From positions 124,001-188,000 of the forward strand of contig NZ_SMAA01000003.1 in NCBI RefSeq assembly GCF_004341685.1: DNA of 64,000 bases, written 5' to 3'. The translations under genes and the position numbers were made by a program. Numbering within the stretch: the first letter of the stretch is position 1; each line of letters opens with the position of its first letter. The stretch comes from Pectinatus cerevisiiphilus. GTDB taxonomy: Bacteria > Bacillota > Negativicutes > Selenomonadales > Selenomonadaceae. Of this stretch, positions 43,574 through 52,659 are shown in pieces. The notes beneath the pieces were generated by a model that saw only the letters and a program-made list of their open reading frames with translations, was not told the origin of the DNA and did no database searches.

Positions 43574-44758
43574 TTATAGTGAAGAAGCCGTTTTTTTCCT
43601 GCCGTGCAGCAGATAATAAAGATACATTGTAAAAATAGTACCTACGGCCATTATTTCGTACAAGCCGCGAAAGCCTACATAGGGCACTAGTAAGCCTAGA
43701 AATAATGGACCGATGCCCACACCACCATCTGTAAGGGAAAAAAATGTAGATGTAGCCAGTCCCATATGATTGCGTGGTGTTAAGGCTATAGCGATGGCTT
43801 GTCCGCTGGACATAAATGTGCCAAAGCCAAAGCCGAGAAGTCCACCGGCGAGCAAAAGCATGAAGTTTGTATGCGCATAGCTAAGGAAAACCATGCCAAT
43901 GGCAAAGACGAGAAAGGACGGATACATGACAAAATTGGCACCTTTTTTATCGAAAAGGCGGCCTGTTATCGGCCGTGAAAGCAGTATGACGATGGAATAA
44001 ACAATGAAAAAGGTGCTACCGGCATTGATTAAGTTTATTTCTCTTGTATAGGATGCTAGAAAGCTGATAATACTAGAATAGAAAAAGCCTAATAAACCAC
44101 CTATAATTGCTATGGGCAGGGCATTAAACTCTATAAAGCTATGCAAGTTGAACTTTTCTTTTTTTACTTGCGCAGGTACAGATACACTTGGCATATTATT
44201 TACTTTTAAAAGTAAGGCGGCGATAAGACTTATCGCTAATACCACTGCACATGAAGTAAAAATAGCGGTGAAACTGATATGCTGATTCATATAGATACCG
44301 AGAAAAGGGCCTATTGCAGATGCAAGGGTAACGCTCATGGCGTAATAACCGATCCCCTCACCACGCCGTGCAGAGGGAATGATATTGGCAATGATAGTTC
44401 CTGTGGCCGTGGCCGAAATACCGAAGCCAATGCCATGCAGGGAGCGTATGAGGAGAAGCAGCACTATATTATCAGCACTAAAATAGAGGAAAGTTGCTAA
44501 AAAATAGATTGCCAAGCCAATAAACAGTATTTTTTTCTGACCGATTTGTTCGATCGTTTTACCTGTAAAAATACGGGAAAAAAGCGCTGTCAAAATGAAA
44601 ATCCCAGAAGCAAAACCAGCTGCTCCTGGTGAGGTATGAAGTTCGTCCATAGCGTAAATAGCGATTATAACTGTCAGCGTATAGTATACCAAATAGATAA
44701 AAAAATTGGCTGTTGAATCAATTATAAAATTTTTAGTCCATAACCGTGAGTTATCCAC
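43574..44758 (-). CDS. Major facilitator superfamily transporter
   Basis: The 394-residue protein has about 12 hydrophobic segments and an MFS loop signature after the second (SRIFTGKTIEQIGQKKILF). A second-half equivalent occurs in LLSRPITGRLFDKKGANFV. The central loop (about residues 195-210) is Lys-rich. The start is GTG 44758 with AAGGATGG upstream. Layout suggests a drug- or sugar-efflux type MFS; the substrate cannot be told from sequence. Confidence 0.9.
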   Translation of the reverse strand: MDNSRLWTKNFIIDSTANFFIYLVYYTLTVIIAIYAMDELHTSPGAAGFASGIFILTALFSRIFTGKTIEQIGQKKILFIGLAIYFLATFLYFSADNIVLLLLIRSLHGIGFGISATATGTIIANIIPSARRGEGIGYYAMSVTLASAIGPFLGIYMNQHISFTAIFTSCAVVLAISLIAALLLKVNNMPSVSVPAQVKKEKFNLHSFIEFNALPIAIIGGLLGFFYSSIISFLASYTREINLINAGSTFFIVYSIVILLSRPITGRLFDKKGANFVMYPSFLVFAIGMVFLSYAHTNFMLLLAGGLLGFGFGTFMSSGQAIAIALTPRNHMGLATSTFFSLTDGGVGIGPLFLGLLVPYVGFRGLYEIMAVGTIFTMYLYYLLHGRKKTASSL

Positions 44759-44835
44759 CCAGCATTACCATCCTTAATATAGAAAATGTGATAATCTTAA
44801 AAATCCATTTTAGAAAAATCTGCTATAACAAAGTT

Positions 44836-44865
44836 ATGGTAGCATATAAAGTAACAAAATGACAA
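44836..44865 (-). promoter_or_regulatory. Weak candidate promoter for the MFS gene
   Basis: On the minus strand TTGTCA (44860-44865) and TACCAT (44836-44841) are 18 nt apart, about 80 nt before the MFS start. The -10 match is poor. The 139-nt gap between the MFS and glycosyltransferase genes holds nothing else that I recognise. Confidence 0.3.
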
Positions 44866-44897
44866 ATCGAGCTTATAATAATATTAATTTACCATTT

Positions 44898-45983
44898 TCA
44901 ATCAAATTTCAAAGCGTTTTGTTTTTGGCATTGTTTAGAGCGAAGTAGTTTACGTATTTTAGATTCGACGACAGAAGCATCAATTGACCGCATACAGGCA
45001 TTGCTGCCGTGGTGGCAGTGCGATTTAAGGCAGGCAGTACATTTGTAGGAGCTGACTATTGAAACATGTCCGGGAATGAGTGGTCCGTATATTTCAGGCA
45101 AGGTAGGTCCCCATAAGCTTAAAGTAGCAAGCCCCACTGCTGTTGCGATATGAAGCGGGCCAGTATCTCCAGTAAGCAGAAGACTAGAAAAATAAAATAG
45201 TGCAGCAAGTTCTGGCAGCGTTGTTTCACCGGCAATGGAAAAAGAACTATGGGTCATTTTAGTACGGATATTGGTGATGCTTTTCACGTCATTTTTGGTA
45301 CCGCAGAAGATGATTTGGACATTGCCGGGCAAAGGATCTAATGCCTGTATAAAATTAGCGGCAGGCCAATTTTTGCTGTCCCATGTAGTACAAGGAGAAA
45401 CCATAAGTATGGGAAGAGTTAGGTCAATGCCCCGTTTTTGAAGGAAATGGATAGCAAATTCATGAAGTGTATGCGGTAGTTTTAAGATGAGATGTGGATC
45501 GGGTGCCCGTACACCGAGGGGTTGCAGTACAGCAGCATATTGTTGTATTTTGTGTGGGCTTTCTATCATCGGGGCAAGTTCTGTCATAAAAAGACTGTTA
45601 AATTCATGCATACCGCGTATACCTATTCGTCGCTTGGCTTTAGCGAGAAAGGATATACAGCCAGTCAGAAAAAGCCCATGGATGTCGAGGACTATATCGA
45701 ACTGGTAAGGGGCAAAAAGCTTGTGCAGTTTGACTAGGGAACTTTTTAAGTCATGTAAAGAGAAATTAGCCGCTGCACGTTCAAAAGCATTTCTATCCCA
45801 AATGATGAGTTTATCAATGTCAGGATCATATCTAAGCAATTCGCTGGCGGGGGGACTGGCCAGCCAAGTGATATGGCAGTGCGGTGCATGTAACCGTAAG
45901 GTATGGGCAACAGCTGTCGCATGCATGACATCACCAATAGAACTGAGCCGTACAATGAGAAAGTGCATTTTATTAAGATTCAT
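44898..45983 (-). CDS. Glycosyltransferase family 9 (heptosyltransferase-like)
   Basis: The 361-residue protein starts with the family's HFLIVRLSSIGDVMHATAVAH and contains the C-terminal nucleotide-sugar site LTGDTGPLHIATAVGLATLSLWGPTLPEIYGP (given here as two adjoining stretches, TGDTGPLHIATA and LWGPTLPEIYGP). Such enzymes add heptose to the LPS inner core. Its presence argues for an outer membrane with LPS. There is a Cys/His-rich segment near residue 320 (CTACLKSHCHHGSNAC). It stands alone, 159 nt downstream of hfq on the same strand. Confidence 0.9.
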   Translation of the reverse strand: MNLNKMHFLIVRLSSIGDVMHATAVAHTLRLHAPHCHITWLASPPASELLRYDPDIDKLIIWDRNAFERAAANFSLHDLKSSLVKLHKLFAPYQFDIVLDIHGLFLTGCISFLAKAKRRIGIRGMHEFNSLFMTELAPMIESPHKIQQYAAVLQPLGVRAPDPHLILKLPHTLHEFAIHFLQKRGIDLTLPILMVSPCTTWDSKNWPAANFIQALDPLPGNVQIIFCGTKNDVKSITNIRTKMTHSSFSIAGETTLPELAALFYFSSLLLTGDTGPLHIATAVGLATLSLWGPTLPEIYGPLIPGHVSIVSSYKCTACLKSHCHHGSNACMRSIDASVVESKIRKLLRSKQCQKQNALKFD

Positions 45984-46050
45984 AGGTTATAGCAGTCTTT
46001 CTAAAATTCATAGAGAATATTAATATTTAATGACTATTAAAGGTATACGG

Positions 46051-46101
46051 AAAAAAATCCCCTTACATAAGTCAATCATATGATTTATGCAAAGGGAATC
46101 C
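46051..46101 (-). terminator. Rho-independent terminator after hfq
   Basis: Read on the minus strand, a stem formed by TTCCCTTTGCATAA and TTATGTAAGGGGA, with small mismatches, is followed by TTTTTTT. It lies 40 nt after the hfq stop and closes the UPF0173-miaA-hfq cluster. Confidence 0.85.
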
Positions 46102-46141
46102 TTTCTTTAATTTGTCTTCTTGCAGTATAAATAATAAATGC

Positions 46142-46396
46142 TTACATATGAGGAGAATCAGAATCCTTTTTTTCCGTTGTATAATTCATAGACAAGGGAT
46201 GAACAGGCGTAATCGTAGAAATTGCATGCTTATATACCAGTTGCTGCTTGCCATTGCTGTCAAGGATGACAGTAAAATTGTCAAAACCGGTTACGTTGCC
46301 GCGCAATTGAAAACCATTCACTAAATAAATAGTGACGCTTACATTTTCCTTACGAGCTTGATTTAAAAAAGCATCCTGAAGATTAATTGCTTTCAA
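46142..46396 (-). CDS. hfq: RNA chaperone Hfq
   Basis: Hfq forms a hexameric ring that pairs small RNAs with mRNAs. The 84-residue protein has Sm1 ([40 protein letters not shown]) and the Sm2 motif VYKHAISTI, with a short polar C-terminal tail. The start is TTG 46396 behind GGGAGG. It lies 52 nt after miaA, the classical miaA-hfq pairing. Confidence 0.96.
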   Translation of the reverse strand: MKAINLQDAFLNQARKENVSVTIYLVNGFQLRGNVTGFDNFTVILDSNGKQQLVYKHAISTITPVHPLSMNYTTEKKDSDSPHM

Positions 46397-46448
46397 TAAG
46401 TTTTCCTCCCAAATTCAACGGTAATTTAGGACTATTATAATTTAAATT

Positions 46449-47405
46449 TTATTCATAGTCAAATTTTTGCGATATTAATTTACAAATTTCGTCTGCTAAT
46501 TCCTCTGTAGTCATCTTATCTACCCAAAGCCAATTTATGTAAGGCATTTTGCGATACCATGTTAGCTGTCTTTTGGCAAAATGACGTGTTGCTTTTTTTA
46601 TATCATCTACAGCAAGGGATAGCGGGAGTTCGCCTGCCAAACAAGCAGCTAGTTGCCTATAGCCTATAGCCTGCATAGACTGGCTGGAGCGGTCGACGCC
46701 GCTCTTTAATAAGGTTTCAACTTCAGCAAGCCAGCCATTTTTTATCATTATGTCTACTCGTTCGTTTATGCGCGTGTATAATTCGCTGCGCTGTCGGTTT
46801 AAGCCTATGACTACAGCATCATAACGCAGTTCATTATTGACTGCGAATTTATCGCGGGAAATAGTAGCTTTATCGTATTCATATACTTCTATGGCTCTTA
46901 TTATTCGCCTGAAATTATTTACATGTAGTCTAGCTGCTGTATCAGGATCGATTTTAGCCAGCATGGCTAAAACATATTCTCTGCCGTGCTCTTTGGCCAG
47001 TGTTTCTAAATGAAGGCGAAGTGAAGGGTTTTCGGGAGCAGTATTGAATTTGTATCCTTCAAGTAAAGATTTCAGGTAAAGACCTGTGCCGCCGACAATT
47101 ATTGGTATTTTATGTTGAGTATTAAGCGTGTCTATTAAAATATCTGCTTTTTCACAAAAAGCAGTGACATTAAAAGCATCTTGCGGTGCTAAAATATCTA
47201 TCAGATGATGCTTGACAGTGGCTCTTTCTGCCAGGTCTGGTTTGGCGGTGCCAATATCAAGTCCCTTGTAAACCAGCATGGAATCACCAGAAATGATTTC
47301 TGTGTGCAGTTTTTTTGCCACTACGAGGCTGGCCTCTGTTTTGCCGACAGCTGTTGGGCCAAGGATAACTACTACGCGTTGCCTTTTTAAAATCTTCTCT
47401 GCCAT
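46449..47405 (-). CDS. miaA: tRNA dimethylallyltransferase MiaA
   Basis: MiaA prenylates A37 of tRNAs reading UNN codons. The 318-residue protein has the P-loop ILGPTAVGKTEAS, ISGDSMLVYKGLDIGTAKP, VGGTGLYLKSLLEG and AIGYRQLAACL, with the basic DTAARLHVNNFRRIIRAIE block. Its ATG overlaps the stop of the upstream hydrolase gene by one base. Confidence 0.97.
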   Translation of the reverse strand: MAEKILKRQRVVVILGPTAVGKTEASLVVAKKLHTEIISGDSMLVYKGLDIGTAKPDLAERATVKHHLIDILAPQDAFNVTAFCEKADILIDTLNTQHKIPIIVGGTGLYLKSLLEGYKFNTAPENPSLRLHLETLAKEHGREYVLAMLAKIDPDTAARLHVNNFRRIIRAIEVYEYDKATISRDKFAVNNELRYDAVVIGLNRQRSELYTRINERVDIMIKNGWLAEVETLLKSGVDRSSQSMQAIGYRQLAACLAGELPLSLAVDDIKKATRHFAKRQLTWYRKMPYINWLWVDKMTTEELADEICKLISQKFDYE

Positions 47406-48079
47406 TATTTTGTCAGTTCCAAAGAATCTCCAGGATTGACGATATGGACTTTCACCGCAGCTAGACTTTCAGCAATCTGTCTGAAAATATTAGGGTCCTG
47501 TTTAATTGCCGGCCAGGTGTTATAGTGGATGGGGATGACGTTGTGCGCCCGCAGCATTTGTGCTGCACGGGCTGCATCTTCATTGCCCATGGTGAAATTA
47601 TCGCCTATTGGTAAAATAGCATAATCAATTTTTTCTTTAGTGCCTATGATCTGCATATCAGAAAATAGCGCTGTGTCACCGGAATAGTATACTGTGGGGC
47701 CTTCTTTAAACCTTATGACGAAACCGCAGGCCAGTCCACCGGCTACACCACTGCTGTGAATGGCCGCAGTCATCCGTACAGAACCGAAAGGCAGGGCTGC
47801 CGATCCTCCTATATTCATTGGATGGATATTTTTTGCACCTTTGCATAATTTAAGTACTTCTGGAATCGCTATCAGCATAGCGTTAGTTTTTTGGGCAATG
47901 GCAGGTGCATCACCGAGATGGTCGAAATGGGCATGGCTGATTAATATATATTGACAATCAACGTCCAACGGATTTATATTGGTTTGTGGATTATCGGTAA
48001 AAAAGGGATCAACTAAGATTGTTTCGTTACCTGTATTCAGAGAAAAGCAGGAATGACCATAAAATTTAAAATTAATCAT
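47405..48079 (-). CDS. UPF0173 metal-dependent hydrolase
   Basis: The 224-residue protein is a metallo-beta-lactamase fold hydrolase of the UPF0173 group: MINFKFYGHSCF start, ILVDPFFTDNP, the metal motif SHAHFDHLGD, VYYSGDTALFSDM and the final HYNTWPAIKQD. The metal-binding His and Asp residues are all present. The natural substrate is not known. ATG 48079 follows GGAGGC. It heads the miaA-hfq cluster and is divergent from thiN. Confidence 0.92.
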   Translation of the reverse strand: MINFKFYGHSCFSLNTGNETILVDPFFTDNPQTNINPLDVDCQYILISHAHFDHLGDAPAIAQKTNAMLIAIPEVLKLCKGAKNIHPMNIGGSAALPFGSVRMTAAIHSSGVAGGLACGFVIRFKEGPTVYYSGDTALFSDMQIIGTKEKIDYAILPIGDNFTMGNEDAARAAQMLRAHNVIPIHYNTWPAIKQDPNIFRQIAESLAAVKVHIVNPGDSLELTK

Positions 48080-48121
48080 AAAGAGCCTCCATTCTGCCGT
48101 TCATGCGGCAAGATATTATAT

Positions 48122-48229
48122 TATAATTATGGATTGAGTGGGAAACTCCTGCAATTGAGCATAAATGCATTGTTGTAGATGCTTGATAGCGTTTTGTGGG
48201 GAGTTTCCCATGATGTGAGGAGTAATAAA
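48122..48229 (+). promoter_or_regulatory. Promoter and foldable 5' leader of thiN
   Basis: A TATAAT at 48122-48127 could start a transcript near 48134. Exact 11-bp arms TGGGAAACTCC (48139-48149) and GGAGTTTCCCA (48200-48210) then enclose 50 nt that contains a second nested pairing, TTGAGCAT with ATGCTTGA (with G-U pairs). The outer stem ends just before the GAGGAG ribosome site at 48217-48222. It has no TPP riboswitch core motif. A structured regulatory leader or an operator are both possible. Confidence 0.5.
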
Positions 48230-48952
48230 ATGGTAGAGCGTTTTCTAGTGCCTGAATTGGCATTGTGCAAAGAAAGTATTAATGAACAGCAGGTGAAAAT
48301 ATTACTTATAGCAGGCGGCCGTTCTCCTGCTACTGTATGGCTGCAAAAAATTGCTGCCGGCAGGATAGTATATTGTGCTGACCACGGTCTTGATAGCTGC
48401 CTGCATGCCGGAGTAAAACCTAATTATATATTAGGTGATGGTGACAGTGCAAACTCCGCAAACTGGTCATGGGCTAAATCTGCCGGAATACCATTTGCGC
48501 AATTCCCGACGGATAAGGATTTAACGGACACACAGCTGGCTTTACGCTTGATAGCAGAACATTATCCGCATGCTGAAATTATCCTTACAGGAGCATGGGG
48601 AGGCAGGTTTGATCATCTGTTCAGCAGTGTATTTTCTTTGTCGAGGATGGCAGATAAAGACGTAAACTTATGTGTAGCTGATGAAAAGGAAACTTTAATA
48701 TATTTAAAGAATGCAGATATTTCCTTTAAATGTATGGAAATTCCCCTTAGCATTTCTTTACTGCCCCTTAGCAATACTTGTAGTGGCGTTAGTATAAATG
48801 GAGTAAAATGGCCGCTTGATGAAGTCACCCTTTTACAGGACAATCCATATGCGGTGAGCAATGTTTTACACAGCGCTAATGAGTTTGCAGTAAAAGTAAA
48901 AGAAGGGCTTTTAGGCGTTTATTTTTGCTGGCAAGACTTTGGCAAGAATTAA
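48230..48952 (+). CDS. thiN: Thiamine diphosphokinase
   Basis: ThiN converts thiamine to thiamine diphosphate using ATP. The 240-residue protein shows IVYCADHGLDSCLHAGVKP, YILGDGDSA, FPTDKDLTDTQLAL and ILTGAWGGRFDHLFS, which together form the family's active site, and a C-terminal beta domain containing GVSINGVKWPL. The ATG at 48230 follows GAGGAG; a longer frame from 48179 runs through the leader stem. In many Firmicutes thiN sits by rpe; here it stands alone. Confidence 0.92.
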   Translation: MVERFLVPELALCKESINEQQVKILLIAGGRSPATVWLQKIAAGRIVYCADHGLDSCLHAGVKPNYILGDGDSANSANWSWAKSAGIPFAQFPTDKDLTDTQLALRLIAEHYPHAEIILTGAWGGRFDHLFSSVFSLSRMADKDVNLCVADEKETLIYLKNADISFKCMEIPLSISLLPLSNTCSGVSINGVKWPLDEVTLLQDNPYAVSNVLHSANEFAVKVKEGLLGVYFCWQDFGKN

Positions 48953-48991
48953 CCTGTAAAGGACGAAATAATAACTAAAAAATATGACGAT

Positions 48992-49028
48992 AAAAACACT
49001 CCCCGTCTGAATAAGCCGGGGAGCTTTT
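48992..49028. terminator. Bidirectional terminator between thiN and the M18 aminopeptidase gene
   Basis: CTCCCCG (48999-49005) and CGGGGAG (49017-49023) form a GC-rich stem with an 11-nt loop. A TTTTCT run follows on the plus strand and GTGTTTTTA on the minus strand, so it can serve both convergent genes. Confidence 0.88.
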
Positions 49029-49058
49029 CTAATACAATATCTCAAATGGAGTTATTAA

Positions 49059-50462
49059 TCATGCTTCAGCCAAAAAAGCACTGTAGCCTTTTTTCGTTTC
49101 GTAAACGTCAATTTTGCTGGTTACTTCCCATGGAGCATGCATGTTGAGCACAGCAACGCCGCTGTCAATGACCTGCATACCGTATAGAGCCATAATATAG
49201 GCAATGGTGCCGCCGCCACCTAAATCGACGCGTCCAAGTTCAGAGAATTGGATGTTTACTTTATGCTTAGCCATCATTGCCCTGATTTCTCCTAAGTATT
49301 CTGCATTGGCGTCATTAGAACCGGATTTTCCCCGTGATCCGGTAAATTTATTAAAGGCCATGCCTTTACCAAGATAGGCAATATTTTTTTTATCAAAGGC
49401 TGAAGCGTATAAAGCATCATAGCCAGAAGTAACATCAGAAGAAAGCATTTTGGAATTAGCCAGACAACGACGCAGATTCAGTTCGTTGTATACACCAAGT
49501 GCATTCAGTAGTTCTGCCAATGTATTTTCAAAGAATTTAGACTGCATACCAGTAGCACCTACGCTGCCTATTTCTTCTTTATCAACCAGTAGGCAGCAAG
49601 CGGTCTTCTTTACCGTTTCTGTTTCCAACATGGCTGCAAGGGAAGTATAAGCACAGACACGGTCATCCTGTCCATAAGAAATTATCATGCTGCGGTCGAT
49701 GCCCAGTTCTCTTGCTGAGCCTGCCGGGACTATTTCAAGTTCTGCGGACAGCAAATCATCTTCTTCAATGCCATAGGTGCTTTTTAATATATCAAGGACA
49801 TTTGCCTTAACGGCATCCTTTTCTTCGCCTTTAAGCGGCAGGGAACCGAAGAGCAGGTCAAGTGATTCACCAGTGATTACTTCTGAAGCCTTTTTAGCCA
49901 TCTGTTCCTGCGCAAGATGGATAAGCAGGTCTGTCACGCAAAATACGGGATCGTCTTCTTTTTCACCGATGACGATATCAACGACGGTTTTATCTTTCTT
50001 AACTACTACACCATGTATGGCTAACGGTAAAGTAACCCATTGGTATTTTTTAATGCCGCCGTAATAATGTGTGTCCAAGTAAGACAAGCCGCCTTCTTCG
50101 TATAACGGATTTTGTTTTACATCAAGTCGTGGACTATCTATATGCGCACCAAGGATCGTCAGGCCATTTTCCAATGGTTCTGTGCCTATATTAAAGAGGA
50201 CAACAGATTTTTTCATACAGACAGAATAAACTTTATCGCCTGGTTGAAGAAGCTCTTTGTTGGTGATTATTGTTTCGAGATTTTTATATCCTTTTTGTTC
50301 TGCTTGATTAATAATTTCCCGAACGCATTCTCTTTCTGTTTTTCCTGTGGTCAGAAACTGGCGGTACCCGTCACAAAGTACCTGTAAGTCTTTTTTTTCT
50401 TTTTTATTATATTTTTCCCAAACGGATTTTTTTGTTTCTTTTTTATTTTCATTTTTGGCCAT
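49059..50462 (-). CDS. M18 family aminopeptidase
   Basis: The 467-residue protein matches M18 zinc aminopeptidases: GAHIDSPRLDVKQNPLYEE with a metal His, HYYGGIKKYQW, the QDDRVCAYTSLAAM metal Asp, LVDKEEIGSVGATGMQS with catalytic Glu residues, and a final DSGVAVLNMHAPWEV. The N-terminus is Lys-rich and there is no signal peptide, so it is cytoplasmic. It removes N-terminal amino acids from peptides. ATG 50462 follows GGAGG. Confidence 0.93.
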   Translation of the reverse strand: MAKNENKKETKKSVWEKYNKKEKKDLQVLCDGYRQFLTTGKTERECVREIINQAEQKGYKNLETIITNKELLQPGDKVYSVCMKKSVVLFNIGTEPLENGLTILGAHIDSPRLDVKQNPLYEEGGLSYLDTHYYGGIKKYQWVTLPLAIHGVVVKKDKTVVDIVIGEKEDDPVFCVTDLLIHLAQEQMAKKASEVITGESLDLLFGSLPLKGEEKDAVKANVLDILKSTYGIEEDDLLSAELEIVPAGSARELGIDRSMIISYGQDDRVCAYTSLAAMLETETVKKTACCLLVDKEEIGSVGATGMQSKFFENTLAELLNALGVYNELNLRRCLANSKMLSSDVTSGYDALYASAFDKKNIAYLGKGMAFNKFTGSRGKSGSNDANAEYLGEIRAMMAKHKVNIQFSELGRVDLGGGGTIAYIMALYGMQVIDSGVAVLNMHAPWEVTSKIDVYETKKGYSAFLAEA

Positions 50463-50646
50463 ATTCTTACCTCCAAAGTATAGTATGGTTTTATTATACT
50501 ATTCCCGCTTTTATATAGCAATCAAAAGCCCGCAGAATAGGTAATTTTTACGTGTAAATTACATATGAAGCAAAATAATCGTGTCTACTTTCCTGTAATA
50601 AGGGGATTTTACCTTTTTAGTCAGGGCGTTAAAATTAAAAAAGTAA

Positions 50647-50696
50647 TTTATACGACAAGAACGGATTGCTCGAGCAATCCGTTCTTGTCGTATAAA
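50647..50696 (-). terminator. 50-nt perfect palindrome after the DUF711 gene
   Basis: Twenty-five bases are followed without a loop by their exact reverse complement, centred on TGCTCGAGCA, with outer ends TTTATACGAC and GTCGTATAAA. It begins 20 nt after the DUF711 stop, and on the minus strand it is followed by ATTACTTTTTTAATTTTAA, so a terminator is the simple reading. The stem is much longer than the other terminators in the window. On a minus-strand transcript the centre would form a tiny loop. Confidence 0.75.
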
Positions 50697-50715
50697 CTGT
50701 ATATAAATTGTTATT

Positions 50716-52077
50716 TTAATTTGTAAGACTTCTGATAGGGGCAGGGATTCTTCCACCTCTAGCGATAAATGCTTCTGAACTGTATTGGCTTTTGATAGGC
50801 ATTATTGGACAGCGGCCCAGTAAACCGCCAAAATTAACCGAATCGCCGACTTTTTTACCGGGGACAGGTATTAACCGTACTGCTGTTGTTTTATTGTTTA
50901 TCATGCCAATAGCAGCTTCATCTGCGATAATAGCCGATATAGTTGCAGCGGAAACATCTCCGGCAACTGCTATCATGTCAAGACCAACTGAGCATACACA
51001 GGTCATTGCCTCAAGTTTTTCCAAAGAAAGACTGCCTTTTTCTACAGCACTAATCATACCGGCATCTTCACTTACAGGAATAAAAGCACCACTCAGACCG
51101 CCTACATGGGAAGAAGCCATAAGCCCGCCTTTTTTTACAGCATCGTTCAATAAGGCTAATGCCGCTGTTGTTCCGGGTGCACCGCAACTTTCCAGCCCCA
51201 TTTCTTCTAATATATGGGCTACACTGTCACCTACTGCTGGTGTTGGTGCCAACGATAGATCAATGATACCAAAGGGAACGCCAAGCCGTTGTGAAGCTTC
51301 CCGGGCAACAAGCTGGCCTACACGTGTTATTTTATAAGCTGTTTTCTTAATGGTTTCAGCTACTTCACTGAAATCAGCACTTTTTATATCTTCAAGAGCA
51401 TGTTTGACGACACCTGGGCCACTGACACCGACACTGATAACTTTTTCGGCTTCACTGACACCATGGAAAGCACCGGCCATAAACGGGTTGTCGCCCGGAG
51501 CATTGGAAAATACAACGAGCTTAGCGCAGCCAATAGCTTCACGGTCACGAGTCAGTTCAGCTGTACGTTTAATGATTTCTCCCATTTCCCGTACACAATC
51601 CATATTTATGCCAGCCTTAGTAGAACCGAGGTTTACTGATGAGCAGACGATATCGGTCGAGGCAAGAGCCTGGGGAATGGATTTTATTAGTATTTTATCC
51701 CCATTTGTATAACCCTTTTCGACGAGTGCGGAAAAACCACCGATAAAATTAATACCGACTTCTTTAGCCGCCTTATCTAAGGCTTCAGCCACAGGAACAT
51801 ATGTATCTGTTTTACAAGCTTCAGCAGCAATAGCTATTGGTGTGACGGATACTCGCTTATGAATGATAGGAATACCATATTCGCTTTCTATATCTGCACC
51901 CGTTTTTACCAGAAATTCAGCTGATTTCGTAATTTTATCATAAATATTGCGGCAAAACTGTTCTATGTTTGGATGTGCACAATCACGTAAGCTGATTCCC
52001 ATAGTAATGGTTCTTACATCAAGCTTATTTTCTGTGATCATGCGATTTGTTTCCATTATGTCATTGATGGTGATCAC
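50716..52077 (-). CDS. DUF711 / UPF0210 (PFL-like) family protein
   Basis: The 453-residue protein belongs to the UPF0210 family, distantly related in fold to pyruvate formate-lyase-type enzymes. Characteristic stretches are [57 protein letters not shown] and [20 protein letters not shown]. The reaction is not known. The start is GTG 52077 behind TGGAGGAAA. It follows the ACT-domain gene by 15 nt, a widely conserved pair that implies a small-molecule-controlled function. Confidence 0.9.
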   Translation of the reverse strand: MITINDIMETNRMITENKLDVRTITMGISLRDCAHPNIEQFCRNIYDKITKSAEFLVKTGADIESEYGIPIIHKRVSVTPIAIAAEACKTDTYVPVAEALDKAAKEVGINFIGGFSALVEKGYTNGDKILIKSIPQALASTDIVCSSVNLGSTKAGINMDCVREMGEIIKRTAELTRDREAIGCAKLVVFSNAPGDNPFMAGAFHGVSEAEKVISVGVSGPGVVKHALEDIKSADFSEVAETIKKTAYKITRVGQLVAREASQRLGVPFGIIDLSLAPTPAVGDSVAHILEEMGLESCGAPGTTAALALLNDAVKKGGLMASSHVGGLSGAFIPVSEDAGMISAVEKGSLSLEKLEAMTCVCSVGLDMIAVAGDVSAATISAIIADEAAIGMINNKTTAVRLIPVPGKKVGDSVNFGGLLGRCPIMPIKSQYSSEAFIARGGRIPAPIRSLTN

Positions 52078-52092
52078 TGTATTTCCTCCAAT

Positions 52093-52362
52093 TTAAACAT
52101 TGTGCATGACATTGAAAATATCCTGATGTTGAACCTTTATATCGAGGTTTATTTCAGAACCCTTTTCTTTTAAGATTTTTTGTAATTCCTGCAGTTTTAT
52201 TTTGCTGTCAGTCATCTCAACAATCATAACCATGTTAAAAAAACCTTCCATGATATTTTGATTGATGTTTAAAATATTGACATTGTTTTCAGCAAGAATA
52301 TTGCTAACCATGGCAATTATTCCCACACGGTCTTTTCCTACAATTGTCACTACAAGTTTCAT
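52093..52362 (-). CDS. ACT domain protein (UPF0237)
   Basis: An 89-residue single ACT domain: MKLVVTIVGKDRVGIIAMV, ENNVNILNINQNIMEGFFNM and a C-terminal helix/strand. ACT domains bind amino acids or similar ligands. ATG 52362 lies 8 nt after AGGAG, preferred over GTG 52368. It leads the two-gene unit with DUF711. Confidence 0.9.
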   Translation of the reverse strand: MKLVVTIVGKDRVGIIAMVSNILAENNVNILNINQNIMEGFFNMVMIVEMTDSKIKLQELQKILKEKGSEINLDIKVQHQDIFNVMHNV

Positions 52363-52610
52363 CTGCACTGCTCCTATTCATTAAGATATTTTTTAATTAT
52401 AACACAAAAGTAAACAGTGTGACACTATTTTTTCCTTTTGCATAACCCGTACCAAAATCTGGCAAAGGTTTTTATCAAGGGCTTTAACAATACAATATCA
52501 TTACTTAGCAAGAAAAAATTTCTTTAGACAATCCTTAGATAAATACCGATTGTATGCACTTATGTACACGTGAGTTAGATAATCTTAGGATAAGATGGAT
52601 AACGGGAAGC

Positions 52611-52645
52611 AAAAATCCCCCGTAAATATTTACAGGGGATTTCTG
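52611..52645 (-). terminator. Terminator after the pyruvate:ferredoxin oxidoreductase gene
   Basis: On the minus strand AAATCCCCTGTAAAT pairs with ATTTACGGGGGATTT around a very short loop and is followed by TTTTTGC. It begins 15 nt after the gene's stop. The remaining 240 nt up to the ACT gene's start hold an exact TATAAT on the minus strand (52397-52402) with no good -35, and nothing else recognisable. Confidence 0.85.
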
Positions 52646-52659
52646 TTAAAACTATAATA

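Noticed and set aside
48134-48229. TPP riboswitch before thiN
   Set aside because: The conserved CTGAGA-type core of the TPP riboswitch is absent; only a simple nested stem is seen.
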